A stretch of DNA of 64,000 bases, taken from the NCBI GenBank assembly GCA_026122225.1, contig JANEZZ010002675.1, forward strand, positions 1,410,501 through 1,474,500, written 5' to 3'. Under the pieces are notes generated by a model. It did no database searches. It was not told the DNA's origin and worked only from the letters and a program-made list of their open reading frames with translations. Of the stretch, positions 48,979 to 60,576 are shown piece after piece; within the stretch, counting starts at the first letter, position 1, and every line of letters starts with the position of its first letter. The translations under genes and the position numbers were made by a program. This DNA is from Heloderma charlesbogerti (taxonomy: Eukaryota > Chordata > Lepidosauria > Squamata > Helodermatidae).

Positions 48979-49879
48979 AGATAATATGGAGCTAGATGGA
49001 CCAATGGTCTGCCTTTGTATATGATCGCTTCCTATGTTCCTATCTCTACCTCCACAATTGCATTGTGAATTTTCCACCATGAGTCCTTCCCAATCTGTAG
49101 GCACCAACTTATACACTTCGCACTGCCACACTGTCCTATCTGAGTCCACCAGCAACTCCACATCTTCTCAGAGAAGATCCCATGGGGGCCACTGGCTGTA
49201 TGAACCACACCAGCATCGAGGTGACATCGAGTTGAGGAAAAGTGGGACTACTAACAAATTTCATACAGGGAGTTGCTACCATTTTGTGACAGGGCTTCTG
49301 GGCTTCATGGCCGGCTCAAATGTAATAGAAGTATTTCATTAGGCAACTCTAAACAGGCGTAGGATCATGAAGTGCCATGAGTTATGGACAGGTGAGTAGG
49401 TTGCAATCTCACTTTTTTTTTTAAACTGGACTTGCTTCTGTACCTTTAACAATAGGCTAATATGGAAAACAAATAAGCAGGTGAAGCTTTTCCTGGCAAG
49501 AAGGTAGTTATTTAAAAAGTTTCCTTTGTTAAAAGTACAGGAGGAAAGCCAGAAAAAAGGTGATGGCCTTACAAATAGGCAAGTTCTGACAGCCAACAGA
49601 CTTGGGACCAGATGGCCTGGAGGCATACAGATGATACATCTAAACTTGAGAAGACTCCTGTGCCTTTAAGAGAAGCACAGAAAGGAGAATTCTGCCAGAT
49701 GCAGTTTTTCCCATTACTGCAACACTATGATGAGAAACGTATCACCTGGTGAAATGCTCACTTCTGTGTAACTCTTGCCAGGGATCTCTCAAAACGGGCA
49801 AGGAGGTGAACAAGCTGTTTTAAATTGACCAGCCAAATCTACTAGAGGTAGGAAGGCAAGGTGAATACTTGACATGATA

Positions 49880-49970
49880 GACAGTAATACCAGGCTTGGC
49901 TTTGCCTTCAGGGCAAGGTGAGGCAGCTGCCTCAGGCAGCAGGTTTGGGCTTTCATAAAAGGGAAGCAAA
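49880..49970. repeat. ggcaaggtgaggcagctgcc palindromic repeat
   Basis: Contains CAAGGTGAGGCAGCTGCCTC, with the self-complementary core GAGGCAGCTGCCTC. It may be the end of an interspersed repeat; its class is unknown. Confidence 0.3.
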
Positions 49971-50179
49971 TTGTTAGTGTATTTAATTTGTTATTGTTAT
50001 ATTTTTACTGCTTGGGATGGGGAGAAGTGCTTGTGGATTTTCTGCTTCATGTTCCAAAATAACTTGGCTGGCTTTGGATGGTACGCACGTTGACTTGGCT
50101 AGGTAGGGACAGCCATTGTTTGTTCCCCTTCAGGCAGCAAAATGCCTTGGGCTGGCCCTGTTTGCCTTCATTCCTCTGC

Positions 50180-50548
50180 ATCCCATGAAGCTGATTGGTA
50201 GGAGATTCGGGACAGATAAAAGGCAGTGCTTCTTCACACGCCACATAGTTAAACTATGGAATTCACTTCTACAAGATGCAGCGATGGCCACCAATATGGA
50301 TGGCTTCAAAAGAGGATTGGACAAAATCATGGAGGATGAAATGCTACTAGTGCTGAGGGCTATATGCTACTCCCAGTATCAGAGGGGTATCGTTGCTGGG
50401 GAACATGGGCAGGAGGGTGCTGTTGCCCTCATGTCCTGCTTGTGGGTTTTCCTGTGGGCAGCTGGTTGGTCACTGTGAGAGCAGAATGCTGGACTAGATG
50501 GATCCTTGGTCTGATCCAGCATGGCTCTTCTTATGTTCTTATGTGGCA
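50180..50548 (+). mobile_element. 5'-truncated CR1 3' fragment
   Basis: It starts near 'catgaagctgattggtagga' and runs through 'ttcttcacacgccacatagt', 'gatggccaccaatatggatg' and 'gctggactagatggatcctt' to CTTCTTATGTTCTTATG. It matches the last ~360 bp of the large CR1 at 20690-25040 in sense but is clearly diverged. No target duplication was identified. Confidence 0.8.
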
Positions 50549-51699
50549 AAATAGTGAGGCTCAGTGAGAAGAAATCTGTGGGAAAAACAGGCACAGGATT
50601 TTGACTATGTGACAGTGCACACCGGCCAAACTCCTCCTCCTAGTTCAGCAGGAAACAAGGCCACTGTCTTAAAAGTAGAGCATTAACAACACCCCTCACA
50701 TATTCAGGAAGGGCTAATGGGAGTGTGCCTGCTACCCATAGCCCTGGCGGTCATACATCAGTGTTCATAGGAAAAGGCCCCTATGTGCATACAGTTGTGC
50801 ATATTTATGACCCTTTTCTCACTAAATGCATGGTTGCTGGGGAACTGCCAATGCATGGATGCCTGCCAATGGCACATTTGTGTAGCAGAAGCATGGCCAG
50901 TGGGCACATCGCCATGCAGGGGGGTGATCTGGGAACTCATCCTGGGCACTAAGCTGAAGGGGGCACTGAGCTTGGTGACTCATTTGCTGAATGTCCCATG
51001 TGTAGTGTGCTATGTTGGAAAAATCAGTGTTTTTAACCTCACCCTGCCCATATTCTATGGGTGTTTTAGGTAGTCACTACAGAAAGAAACTTCCACCAAC
51101 TAACTAAAGTATGGCTTCTTTTTCACTTTCCAGTTTGATGTCATTTATTCTAGATAAAAATCAGCAGAACGTGGCTTTACTTTGAGGTGATATTACCAAG
51201 CACAATAAACACAATACTATAAGCACTCTAAATAATTCTTAAAAGAAAAGAATAAGATGAAAACGCACTGAGCCGGGTCACTATTTATTCTAGGACCGGC
51301 CCTGCTATTCCCAGCTCTCACATTCATTGAACGTGTGAGGGGGGCGTATGAATAGTTTTATATCTTTTATGGCAGGGGCCAGTGTGATGACAGAAGAAGA
51401 GGTCACTGCTCACTGAGAATGTCATAACTGGTTATTTATTTATTTGCTTCATTATTTTTAGACTACCCTTTAACAAAACTGTTTCTACACTAAAATGATC
51501 CAATTATTAAAAATAACATAAAAATAGATTTTTTTAAAAACAAAAGAATAATATTGTGCTTTTCTTTATGTGATTAGGGCTACTACTGTGTGTTGCTTTG
51601 AGTTGCCTAGCCAGCTTTTAGAGTTTGCAATATTCAGGACATGTGTCTCCATGGGAGCTAAAATGAACTAGGAAGGATAGGAGATGGTTTGTTGAGATT

Positions 51700-52050
51700 A
51701 CTCATCTGGATTCCTTCCCTCTAGCCAGGGGGAGGAGCCAGGATATGTCTGTGAAAAGAACACTAGATTGAAGTCTGGTTTTTGACAAAGACTAAGAAAG
51801 ACACAGAGACAGAAAGCTGGGTTTTGGTTCTGCAAATATCTTAGGGTGCTGGCTGTCTTCCTAGAGACCTGATGTGGGAGCACTAGACTTTGGCTGTCTG
51901 TTGGAGTATTTAAGCTGTGCCTCCACCTATGCTCAACTTGTATATTTGTAAATAAACACAAATATTGCAAAATGCCAATACATTTCCACTGACCTAGTGG
52001 CCAATCTGACTGGTGGGGCAGAAGGCAGAGCTAAGGGGTCAGCAGAGGTA
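51700..52050 (+). mobile_element. Possible LTR remnant
   Basis: A TATA-like GGAGTATTTAAGCTGTGCCT at about 51903 is followed 45 bp later by AATAAACACAAATATTGC and then CACTGACCTAGTGGCC, an order that resembles promoter, polyadenylation signal and end of an LTR. Neither boundary nor a second LTR is recognised. Low confidence. Confidence 0.3.
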
Positions 52051-52590
52051 GAACAGCCTTTCAAATCTCCAACAGCCAGCAACCCATATCACAGGAAGGG
52101 GATGCATAACAGCCACACAAAAGCACACAAAACCTTCTCCTGTTCCAGAAACAATTCCTATTGCACAGAGAATCAAGTAACTTCAAACCCATGACTGCAA
52201 AACTGTGGGGGAGAATCCACACAGCCACACAAAGGGATGATGATATCCTTAGAACCACACAGAAAAGCAGTCTCTGGAACCCAGGAGCAACCACTACAAA
52301 AAGGGACACAGAAATGATAATAATGATGTCCCCAGAGCCACAAAGAAAAGCATCCAAACTACTGGTAAGCATGGCCATCAAATTTTCAGCATGCAAAAAT
52401 CTCCCTTTATATGAGTACCCACTACACACACACACCCCTCCATGCCTCTGAGAAATCCATCTTATGCAAGAAAAAAGCAAGGCCTGAGCATCCAAAATCC
52501 AACCCCTTCCACATCCACAAAGGAACCCCCAAAGTAAAAATGCCTGAACAACCACAACTTAGAAAGTGGCAGGGAATGCCAGAAAGGAGA

Positions 52591-52660
52591 TCAAGGCTAC
52601 AACCCTATGCACATTTACCTGGGAGTAAGTCCCACGGAACTCAATGGGCCTTTAGGCTTT
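52591..52660. repeat. AAGTAAG-type repeat, partial
   Basis: 'acaaccctatgcacatttac' followed by 'ctgggagtaagtcccacgga' and 'actcaatgggcc' is the left half of the family, as at 61946. Confidence 0.6.
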
Positions 52661-53369
52661 CACTATAGAACGGACTAAACAAAAAGAAAAGGAAAAAGTG
52701 CCTCCCCCCGAACCATTATCTACCTTTTAGATCTGGAAGAATCCTGGCAGGCTGGTGGGCTGCTGTGCTCTCCCCCCCCCCCACACACACTTTTTTATTT
52801 TAAATACACACACTATTCACTCATTCAGACCCTCCTGCCTGTTAGTCCACACATAAACCAAAACAACAAAAGGAACTTGCTCTTTCTCTGTCCCCCATTC
52901 CTTCCACCTCCTCTTCCTTCCCCCAAGCAAAAAAGGAACGGTTGTTTTGGAGAAGGACGGAGCTTCTGCTGCTTGTTGCATGTCCCACGCTCTGGCTGCA
53001 TAGAGTATCCCTGCACAACTACATGGATTGTTCCCCAAGGCGCCCTTAGCCTGAGCCTTTCTTCCCCATGATGCACCTATGCACGGAGCTTTCAGGGCAG
53101 GGAGGAATAAGCCAGGATACCACGACTAGACAGATACAGCAACCAGAGCAGGCTCACTGAGCCTTAAAAAAAGCTGATGGAGGATGGATGGACATGGAGG
53201 CATAAAGGAGAGGTGAGGAAAGGAGGGGTCTGGGATGCACTGCAGGGGATCACTCCCCACCCCCACCCCCTGTATTATGGGTCACGGCTGCAGTAACCTC
53301 CTTCCAAAGGAAACTGAACTAGATAAGCACTGTGCCCCAGAAATTCTCACTGCTTGGAGAAGCAGAGCG

Positions 53370-53570
53370 GGTGGAACAGTATTTAAAATGCCTGAATGAA
53401 TAAAAAGGGGTTTTTATCTGGTGCCTAAAAGATAACAATGTCAGAACCAAGTGAGCTTCCTTGGGGAGGGCATTCCAAAACTTGGGCATCACTACGGAGA
53501 AAAGGACCCCCTTCTCTGTGATGATGTTCACAACAGGCTTCCAAGCTCTGTAGCCCATTATCATCCAGTT
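53370..53570 (-). mobile_element. L2-like LINE fragment, antisense
   Basis: 'gaataaaaaggggtttttat', then 'cttggggagggcattccaaa' and 'ctacggagaaaaggaccccc', match in order the antisense LINE copies at 6080 and 7055. No intact frame. Confidence 0.5.
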
Positions 53571-54700
53571 GCTATATGGTGGTAGTCTGCAGGAAGAGGA
53601 AAAATCTCCAACACTTTTGCTCAGTGGTTTTCAAACTCTCCCTGCCTTAAGAAAACCCTTTCCATATTTGCTTCCTGAGGAATCTGTGTGTGTTGTCAAA
53701 GATTCTGGGTTTGCTCAAAGGGGCATAATGAGTTCACACCGTTGGCCATGCATGCTGGGCCTCACTGGGGTTCATCACGCAGGGGCAGAAATCTGCAACA
53801 ATACTGGAGCTTTCTCCATCTGGTTTCATCACGGGATTAGATCAGGCTCCTTTACACAGTTGTTTCTCCCTTGTTATATTCCATTCCTTACCTTTTTCAC
53901 GGGACGGCTACTTTTCCAGGAAAGCCATTAGATGCACTGGGGGCATCGTGAAATTTCCTCTCTGGTCCCTTCCCCTTTCCCTCCCCTCACAGATTACTGG
54001 TGGTTTGGTTGTGACTGACATGCAGTGCAGGTAGACTGCAACCTCCACTGAACTGCCCAACCCCCGATCCCACAGGCTCTGGTTTCCTGGTGAACTGTTG
54101 GCCTGCTGGCCATTCTGTGTTGTGGAGTAAGTAGCCGAAGCCAGGAGCAAAAGTTGGTCATTTAGACATGGCATAGCAGCAAGCTGGCAGGTCAGTATAC
54201 CAACACGCCCACCATGGCAACATCACTGCCATCGTCGTCACGAACGTGCCCCAACAACCCCAAACAAAATGGAATTTTCGTGCTATGGGAGAAGTACATG
54301 GGCAGGCCATAGCACTCCTGTTGTGCAGGCTGAAAAAATACTGCATTTTTCTGCATTTGGGGATAACACATGATAGGCGGGGAGAAATGGTGGGGAAATC
54401 ACTGGAGGATTACAATGTTATGTAATGGACCCGCAAGCTTCCGTGACTGGCCAGTCATGAGTGTGTGATAAATTGCAGGTGTAGAGATACCCACGGCGTC
54501 CCTGCATTAAATTTGAGTGTGCTGACGACACATTCAACACTCTTCTGTAGGTATGCATTGCAGGGAAAATTTAGTCATTATTGACAGGTTGCCTTTCAGG
54601 GAAGCTTGTGTGCCTGTGCCATTACTGATCTTTTCATGGAGGGAACCCCTGAGAAACTTCCCTGTAACACAGTTGGAAAAGTACTGCTCCAGATCACATC

Positions 54701-55469
54701 ATTAATAGGGATAAAATGCCAAGTTCTGCACCTAGGAAAAAGAAACCAAATGCACAGTTACAAGATGGGGGATACTTCGTTCAACAATACTACAAGCAAG
54801 AAAGATCTTGGAATTGTTGTAGATCACAAGCTGAATATGAGCCAACAATGTGACATGGCTGCAAAGAAGGCAAATGATATTTTGGGCTGCATTAATAGAA
54901 GTATAGCTTTCAAATCACATGAAGTACTAGTTTCCCTCCACTCAACACTGGTTAGGCCTCATCTTGAGTACTGTGTCCAGTTCTGGGCACCACACTTTAA
55001 AAAGGATGCAGCCAAACTGGACAGAGTTCAGAGGAGGGCAATGAAGATGATCAGGGGATTGGAAACAAAGCCCTATAAGGAGAGACTGAAACAACTGGGT
55101 ATGCTTAGCCTTGAGAAGAGAAAACTGAGGGGAGATATGATAGCGTTGTTCAAGTACTTGAAAGGTTGTCACAGAGAGGAAGGCCAGGATCTCTTCTCGA
55201 TCATCCCAGAGTGCAGGACACAGAATAATGGGCTCAAGTTACAGGAAGCCAGATTTGGGCTGAACATCAGGAAAACCGTACCGACTGTTAGAGCAATACG
55301 ACAATGGAACCAATTACCTAGGGAGGTAGTAGGCTCTCCCACACTGGAGGCATTCAAGATGAGGCTGGACAGCCATCTGTCAGGGATGCTCTGACTTGGA
55401 TTTCTTCACTGAGCAGGGGGTTGGACTCGATGGTCTTGTAGGCCCCTTCCAACCCTACTATTCTATGAT
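54701..55469 (+). mobile_element. 5'-truncated CR1 (ORF2 C-terminus and 3' end)
   Basis: It starts near TTAATAGGGATAAAATGCC. An open frame to the stop at 55392-55394 encodes the CR1 ORF2 C-terminus: LGIVVDHKLNMSQQCDMAAK, HLEYCVQFWAPHFKKD, RAMKMIRGLETKPYKERLKQ and LEAFKMRLDSHLSGML. The 3' tail has GGGGGTTGGACTCGATGGTC and ends near ATTCTATGA. A very close relative is the copy at 59548-60482. The uninterrupted frame and CR1-type tail indicate a fairly young insertion, though it is dead for lack of the catalytic RT part. Confidence 0.88.
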
Positions 55470-56012
55470 CTTCTTTGGGGAACAGTTTGGGAAGAAGCTG
55501 CTTATTTCTCTCAAGTGCAGCTAATGGATATGAGAGGTAAAGATTAGATAAAACTCACACCATGTATTTGCTACACAAATACTACCTCTGTTAGTTTCCA
55601 GTGCCCTAAACAGGATCATAGCCCCCTAAATGTTTTATGAATTGGGACTCCAGAGACAATACAAGGACTGCCTACTGCCACATCAGCCTTCCTGGACATT
55701 AAGATCTTTCTCTGAGGCCCTTCTGTAGACTCTCCTGCCTCTTTGAGGTTAGATGGGTGGTGACCAGACAGAGGCTTTATTTGATTGTGATATCCTGTTT
55801 GCCCTCCCTCTGAAGAATAGCCTGGCACCTGCTTTGATGTCTTTTTAGTGCTAGCAGCTGATTTATTTAGCACCTATTTATTTAGGCTTTTCCAGCTGAC
55901 TTTTTATTTTATTTGTGCTGGCTTTTAAATCTCTGCTTTAAAAATTACATTTTTCCTTCTGCTGTTTTAATTGTTACACTAATAATTTAAAACAATTTAA
56001 AAATATCTCTAA

Positions 56013-56144
56013 AGGTGCAATCCTATGCATGTTTAGACAGAAAAAAGTCGTACAACTGCCATTATGCCCCAACCAGCGTGCTGGCTGGGGCATGCTGGGA
56101 GTTGTAGGACTTTTTTCTATCTAAACATGCATAGGATTGCACCC
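56013..56144. mobile_element. Harbinger-like hairpin MITE, 132 bp
   Basis: AGGTGCAATCCTATGCATGT is mirrored by ACATGCATAGGATTGCACCC, with TAA outside both ends (56010-56012 and 56145-56147). The interior is also palindromic (ACAACT...AGTTGT and GCCCCAACCAGC...GCTGGCTGGGGC). Same family as 43002 and 61046. Confidence 0.78.
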
Positions 56145-56918
56145 TAAGTCTCCTAGAAATGTTATTCCAGCTTTGAAAAGACAATTCTTTCCTCTAAAGC
56201 TGAGGGTATGCTGCTAATGATAGCATTAGCCAGAGGATCTATAGAAAACATGCAATATGACAAATTTCATCAAGTGTATGATACAAATACTGGCATCTTT
56301 CAGTTTGCAAAAATTATTTTAGAGGTTTGTAGGCATCCTTATCACACCAATATTAATGAATTCACAAGTTTTTGTTAAGGAATATATAATGTGCTGCTTG
56401 AACATTGGATTTTCGTGTTCCATCTTTGTTTCTTTTTGTAACTCATTTTAGTTATTTGCCTCTGCATTGGATGCAAGGTATCAAGTTTTAGTTAGGGCTG
56501 CCAAACCAATTATTCAAAGTCAAACTGTGTGACGTAGAATTTGGAATATATGCCAAGAAACTAATGCTCCCATTTTCTTTGTAAATCTGAAAAGTTCCTC
56601 AGAATACAAAGGCTAAAAAAGACCTGAAGGTCATGATTCCCATGTTCTGTGCTCCAGCCATACCTAACGAGAATTTGTGATCAAGCACCTGTTATAGGAC
56701 GGGACGAGTTCAAGGAATATCTAATATCTAGCTAATTAGTTTACAGGCTCTCAAACCTATTTTTCATCACCTCATCTCTGTGAGCACCCTGAATCACACA
56801 GAAGTGCCTGTTAACAATGCACAAAAATGACAAATACCATCAAATTATGTACTAGCTAACTGAAGGCTGTAAGGTAACTCCTTTGAAGAGATATTTTCAT
56901 TTCAGCTTTCTTGCATCT

Positions 56919-57836
56919 TAGGGATGTCGGAGAATTTCTCCACGAATCTCCAGGAGGCCGAATGCCAATGCATTTGGCCCCCCGAAATTGGTGGAGAAAC
57001 AGTCTGCCCCCCCCCCGGAATGGGACTTACCTTTGTCGAATGTCCCTGGCGCTGGCGGCTCCCGGCGGCGGCTGGTCTTCTGACCGGCCGCCACCGCCAT
57101 TTCCCAGTAAAAAACAAACAAACAAACGTGATAGGTACGGAAAGATTTACATGGCCTATCGTGGCTAGATTTTCAAAAAACACCGTGATAGGCTATGTAA
57201 ATCCTTACGTACCCTATCACGGCTGACTTTGGGGGGAAAAAAATGCGTACGCAAATGGCGGCGCCCATGGGCGCCACCATTTGCATTCCTTATTTGGGCA
57301 CGTGTAGTCTACGTAAATATTTACGTAGACTATGGCGAAAATAAGGGCAACGCAAATAGCGTTGCCCTTATCTTCGCTGTAGTCTACGTAAATGTTTATG
57401 TAGACTACACGTGCCCAAATAAGGAATGGAAATGGCGGCGCCCATGGGCGCTGCCATTTGCGTATGCACTTTTTTTTTTCCCCACCAAAGTCAGCCGTGA
57501 TAGGCTACGTAAGGATTTACATAGGCCATGTAAGGATTTACATAGGCTACGTAAGGATTCACGGCTGACTGCAGGGACGCAAACGGCGGGAGCTACGGCC
57601 GCCGCCATTTGCGTCCCGGCAGGAGATGAGATTCGCGGCTGGAGGGACGGGGCGCCTCCCCCCCGGCCAGAATTTCGGCCGGAGGGACAGGGTGCTTCCC
57701 CCCCTGGCCAGAATTTTGGTGGGGAGGGATGGGGCGCCTCCCACCCCGCCCAGAATTTTGGAGGGAGGGACAGAGCGCCTCCCCCTCACCGCGAAGCAAG
57801 CTGCGGGATAAGGTAAGGGACTTTCGTCCATCCCTA
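56919..57836. mobile_element. hAT-type foldback element, palindromes within palindromes (copy 2)
   Basis: Ends TAGGGATG and CATCCCTA as in copy 1. The terminal hairpin at about 56934-57000 pairs TTCTCCACGAATCT with a diverged complement ending GGTGGAGAA. The centre near 57360 is CAACGCAAATAGCGTTG; each arm contains a TACGTAAATATTTACGTA-type palindrome and an AAATGGCGGCGCCCATGG hairpin. GATAGGCTACGTAAGGATTT blocks are repeated on the right side. Outward splice-donor-like sites are near both ends (AAGGTAAGGGAC at 57811 and, on the minus strand, AAAGGTAAGTCCC near 57030). GC-rich flanking modules differ from copy 1. No clear 8-bp target duplication and no transposase. Open frames crossing it are by-products. 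Confidence 0.75.
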
Positions 57837-57845
57837 TCAAAGACA

Positions 57846-58150
57846 CAGCACAATCCTATGTATGTCTACTCAGATGTTTTCTTTTAAAAATATTTAATTT
57901 TTTTGCATGGGCGGCAGGAGTGCTGGGTCTGGGTGGCACCAGTGCAGCGGGGTGATGGCCACCAGGAGCCCCACGGCCAGCCCCAGTGACACGTTGGGCA
58001 GCCCCGAGGCGGTGGCCAGCGGCTGTGCGTGCCGCCCGAAGCCCCTCACTGCCCGCAGCAGCCGCCCATCGAAGTCCATCTCTACTCAGATGTAAGATTT
58101 GAGTACAATGGCCTTATTCCCAAGTAAGTGTGTATAGGACTGCAGCCTTA
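57846..58150. repeat. AAGTAAG-type repeat split by a retroinsertion
   Basis: The left part 57846-57877 (ACAATCCTATGTATGTCTAC) and right part 58081-58150 (ending CCCAAGTAAGTGTGTATAGG) join at TCTACTCAGATGT, which is present on both sides of the inserted 203 bp. Without the insertion the repeat is continuous. Confidence 0.7.
57878..58080 (-). mobile_element. GC-rich retroinsertion with A-rich tail and 13-bp target duplication
   Basis: The 203-bp segment is flanked by TCTACTCAGATGT on both sides (57865-57877 and 58081-58093). On the minus strand it is very GC-rich and ends in CCCATGCAAAAAAATTAAAT, an A-rich tail. The signature is target-primed retrotransposition of a 5'-truncated RNA. One minus-strand frame reads MDFDGRLLRAVRGFGRHAQP and further on a hydrophobic LPNVSLGLAVGLLVAITPL; I do not recognise the protein, so it may be the end of a cellular mRNA or a non-coding RNA. 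Confidence 0.7.
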
Positions 58151-59159
58151 ATAGATGCCTGGGTGCCTGGGTGCCACTTGAGATGAGTAACTTTGTCTCG
58201 CTCCATCTAACTTGCTTGATCACCAGATCAAGAGAGAATACAACAGCTTTAAGGACAGACCCCACTTGGTGATAGATTTGCAAATCTTTACCAAGTGTTT
58301 AGGGCTCCAAGAATTAAGCCTATCTCAATAGGATTGCGCCCTAAAAGTATACTGAAAATAATAGCAAGCATACTGTTAACATAAAACTGAGGTTCCTCTC
58401 ACTCTAACAGTCAATATCAGCGTTCCATTATTTACCTAAATGGAAGGCGTGGTCAGTGAAGACAGCCTAAGCACGTATGGTGGGTTTCTCGTTTTCCCAG
58501 GATCTTTCTCCGAAATAAATCAAACTTTGGTCTTTTATAAGCTCCATGATGTCGATGATCTCATCCTTAGTTTTGGACCTGGTCATACCACCATTCCCAT
58601 TGTTCTCAATGTAACCAGGCCTGCCGTTGACACCAGTTACACCTAGACAAAGATATCCCTGCAAAACTAGGCAGCACGCTGCTTCCAGCATCTAACCAAG
58701 CCACTTGTAGCAGCCTTCCTTCAATTCCAAGAATACATTCCATCACTCATACACAAGAATACATTCCATCTCACAACGCATACACACACACGGAACTAGT
58801 CACATTTACAAAATACAATAAATTTTTATCAATTCCACATAGTACAATGCATATTCTGCTACTGATCTACACACTCCATTGGTCTTAATAAGCTCTGGTT
58901 ATAACTTCTGCAGAAAGAATTCTAGTTGACCCTAAAACCAATAGGACAGAATTATGTCAGATTGATTTTGGGGCTGTATGTTGAACATGGATTAATTTGT
59001 CTAACGTGTTTCATCGTTTTTGTAGTTACAACACAAAGTCAGACTGCAATTCTGATTGGGCAGGTGAAGTGCTCAAAAGGTAGACTGTTCACACCCTTTC
59101 ACTGCATACATGTGTGTGTTAGGGTGGCCAGATGCAAAAGAGAACAGGGTTCCTGCACC

Positions 59160-59355
59160 ATTATTATGATTATTATTAGAATTTATTTGTCGCCCTTCTC
59201 TTTAAAAAGGTGGTTCACAACAAAATTATTAAAATGTACAAAAAATAAAATGGTTACAACAATTTCCATTAAAAATACCAAAGCATAATAAAACAACTAA
59301 TACATCAGTACAGACCATAACCAAAACAAGCGGTGCATAAAAAGCCAATCATATA
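59160..59355 (-). mobile_element. L2-like LINE 3' fragment, antisense
   Basis: 'gaatttatttgtcgcccttc' is the antisense LINE 3' end, followed by A-rich sequence (aatgtacaaaaaataaaatg) and 'cataaaaagccaatcatata'. Same pattern as at 6080 and 7055. Confidence 0.5.
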
Positions 59356-59547
59356 TCTTCATAAGTAGATAAGAACTTAAGAGCCATGCTGGATCAGATC
59401 ACAGTCCATCTTGTTCAGCATTCTGTTCACACAGTAGCCAACCAGCTTCCCCATGGGAAACCCAAAAGTAGGATGTGAGTACAACAGCACCCTCCTGCCC
59501 ATGTTCCCCAGCAAATGGTATATATAGGCATACTGCCTTTGATATTG

Positions 59548-60482
59548 CTGTTCAACATTTTTTTTTAATGACTTGGATAAGGAGGTGCAGGGAATGCTGA
59601 TCAAATTTGCAATGACACAAAATTGTCCGGGATAGCTAATACTTTGGAAGACAGAAACAAAATTCAAAGTGATCTTGATAGACTGGAGCGCTGGGCAGAA
59701 AACAACAGAATGAGATTTAATAGGGATAAATGCCAAATTCTGCACCTAGGAAAAAGAAACCAAATGCACAGTTACAAGACGGGGGATACGTGGCTCAATA
59801 ATGCTACAAGCGAGAAGGATCTTGGAATTGTTGTAGATCACAAGCTGAATATGAGCCAACAATGTGATGTGGCTGCAAAAAAGGCAAATGCTCTTTTGGG
59901 CTGCATTAATAGAAGCATCGCTTCAAAATCCTGGGAAGTACTAGTTCCCCTCTACTCAGCACTGGTTAGGCCTCATCTTGAGTACTGTGTCCAGTTCTGG
60001 GCACCGCACTTTAAGAAAGATTCAGACAAGCTGGAGAGGGTTCAGAGGAAGGCAACAAAGATGATCAGGGGACTGGAAACAAAGCCCTATGAAGAGAGAC
60101 AGAAAGAACTGTGCATGTTTAGCCTTGTGAAGAGGAGGGGAGATAGGATAGCGCTGTTCAAGTACTTGAGAGGTTGTCACAGAGAGGAAGGCCAGGATCT
60201 CTTCTCGATCATCCCAGAGTGCAGGACACAGAATAATGGGCTCAAGTTACAGGAAGCCAGTTTTCAGCTGAACATCAGGAAAAACTTCCTGACTGTTAGA
60301 GGAATAGGACAATGGAACCAATTACCTAGGGAGGTGGTGGGCTCTCCCACACTGGAGGCATTCAAGATGAAGCTGGACAGCCATCTTTCAGGGATGCTCT
60401 GACTTGAATTCCTGGATTGAGCAGAGGGTTGGACTTGATGGTCTTGTAGGCCCCTTCCAACCCTACTATTCTATGATTCTAT
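59548..60482 (+). mobile_element. Younger CR1 inserted in an older CR1
   Basis: Flanked by GATATTG (59541-59547 and 60483-60489). It encodes the end of CR1 ORF2: NDLDKEVQGMLIKFA followed by a one-base deletion at the catalytic motif, then an open frame to the stop at 60400-60402 (LEYCVQFWAPHFKKDSDKLE, RKATKMIRGLETKPYEERQK, LEAFKMKLDSHLSGML). The 3' end has TTGTAGGCCCCTTCCAACCC and ATTCTATGATTCTATGA. It is closely related to the copy at 54701-55469. Confidence 0.88.
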
Positions 60483-60576
60483 GATATTGGAGGTAGCATA
60501 TAGCTATCAATAACCTTCTCCTCCAGGAATGTGTCTAACCCCCTTTTAAAGCCATACAAATTGGTGGCCATCACTA

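Larger units (their letters stand above)
48618..49045 (+). mobile_element. tRNA-derived SINE broken into three pieces
   Basis: Piece 1 (48618-48682) is the tRNA-like head GGAAGGGCTGTAACTCAGTG through 'ggttccaggtctaatcccc'. Piece 2 (48757-48832) resumes with 'aatccccaacatctccagag' and runs to 'ccactgccagtcaagcgtag'. Piece 3 (48979-49045) is 'gtagataatatggagctaga' to 'cttcctatgttcc'. The order matches the intact SINE. A CR1 tail separates pieces 1 and 2, and a half MITE plus a LINE tail separates 2 and 3. Direct repeats AATCCCC and GTAGA at the joints look like target duplications. Confidence 0.75.

Noticed and set aside
52061..52555. 164-codon minus-strand open frame as a membrane protein
   Set aside because: The hydrophobic, cysteine-rich composition arises from complements of repeated ACCACACA/AAAAGC motifs; no recognisable domain.
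57229..57816. 195-codon open frame across the GC-rich region
   Set aside because: It runs through the palindromic hAT element; mirrored repeats give open frames on both strands.
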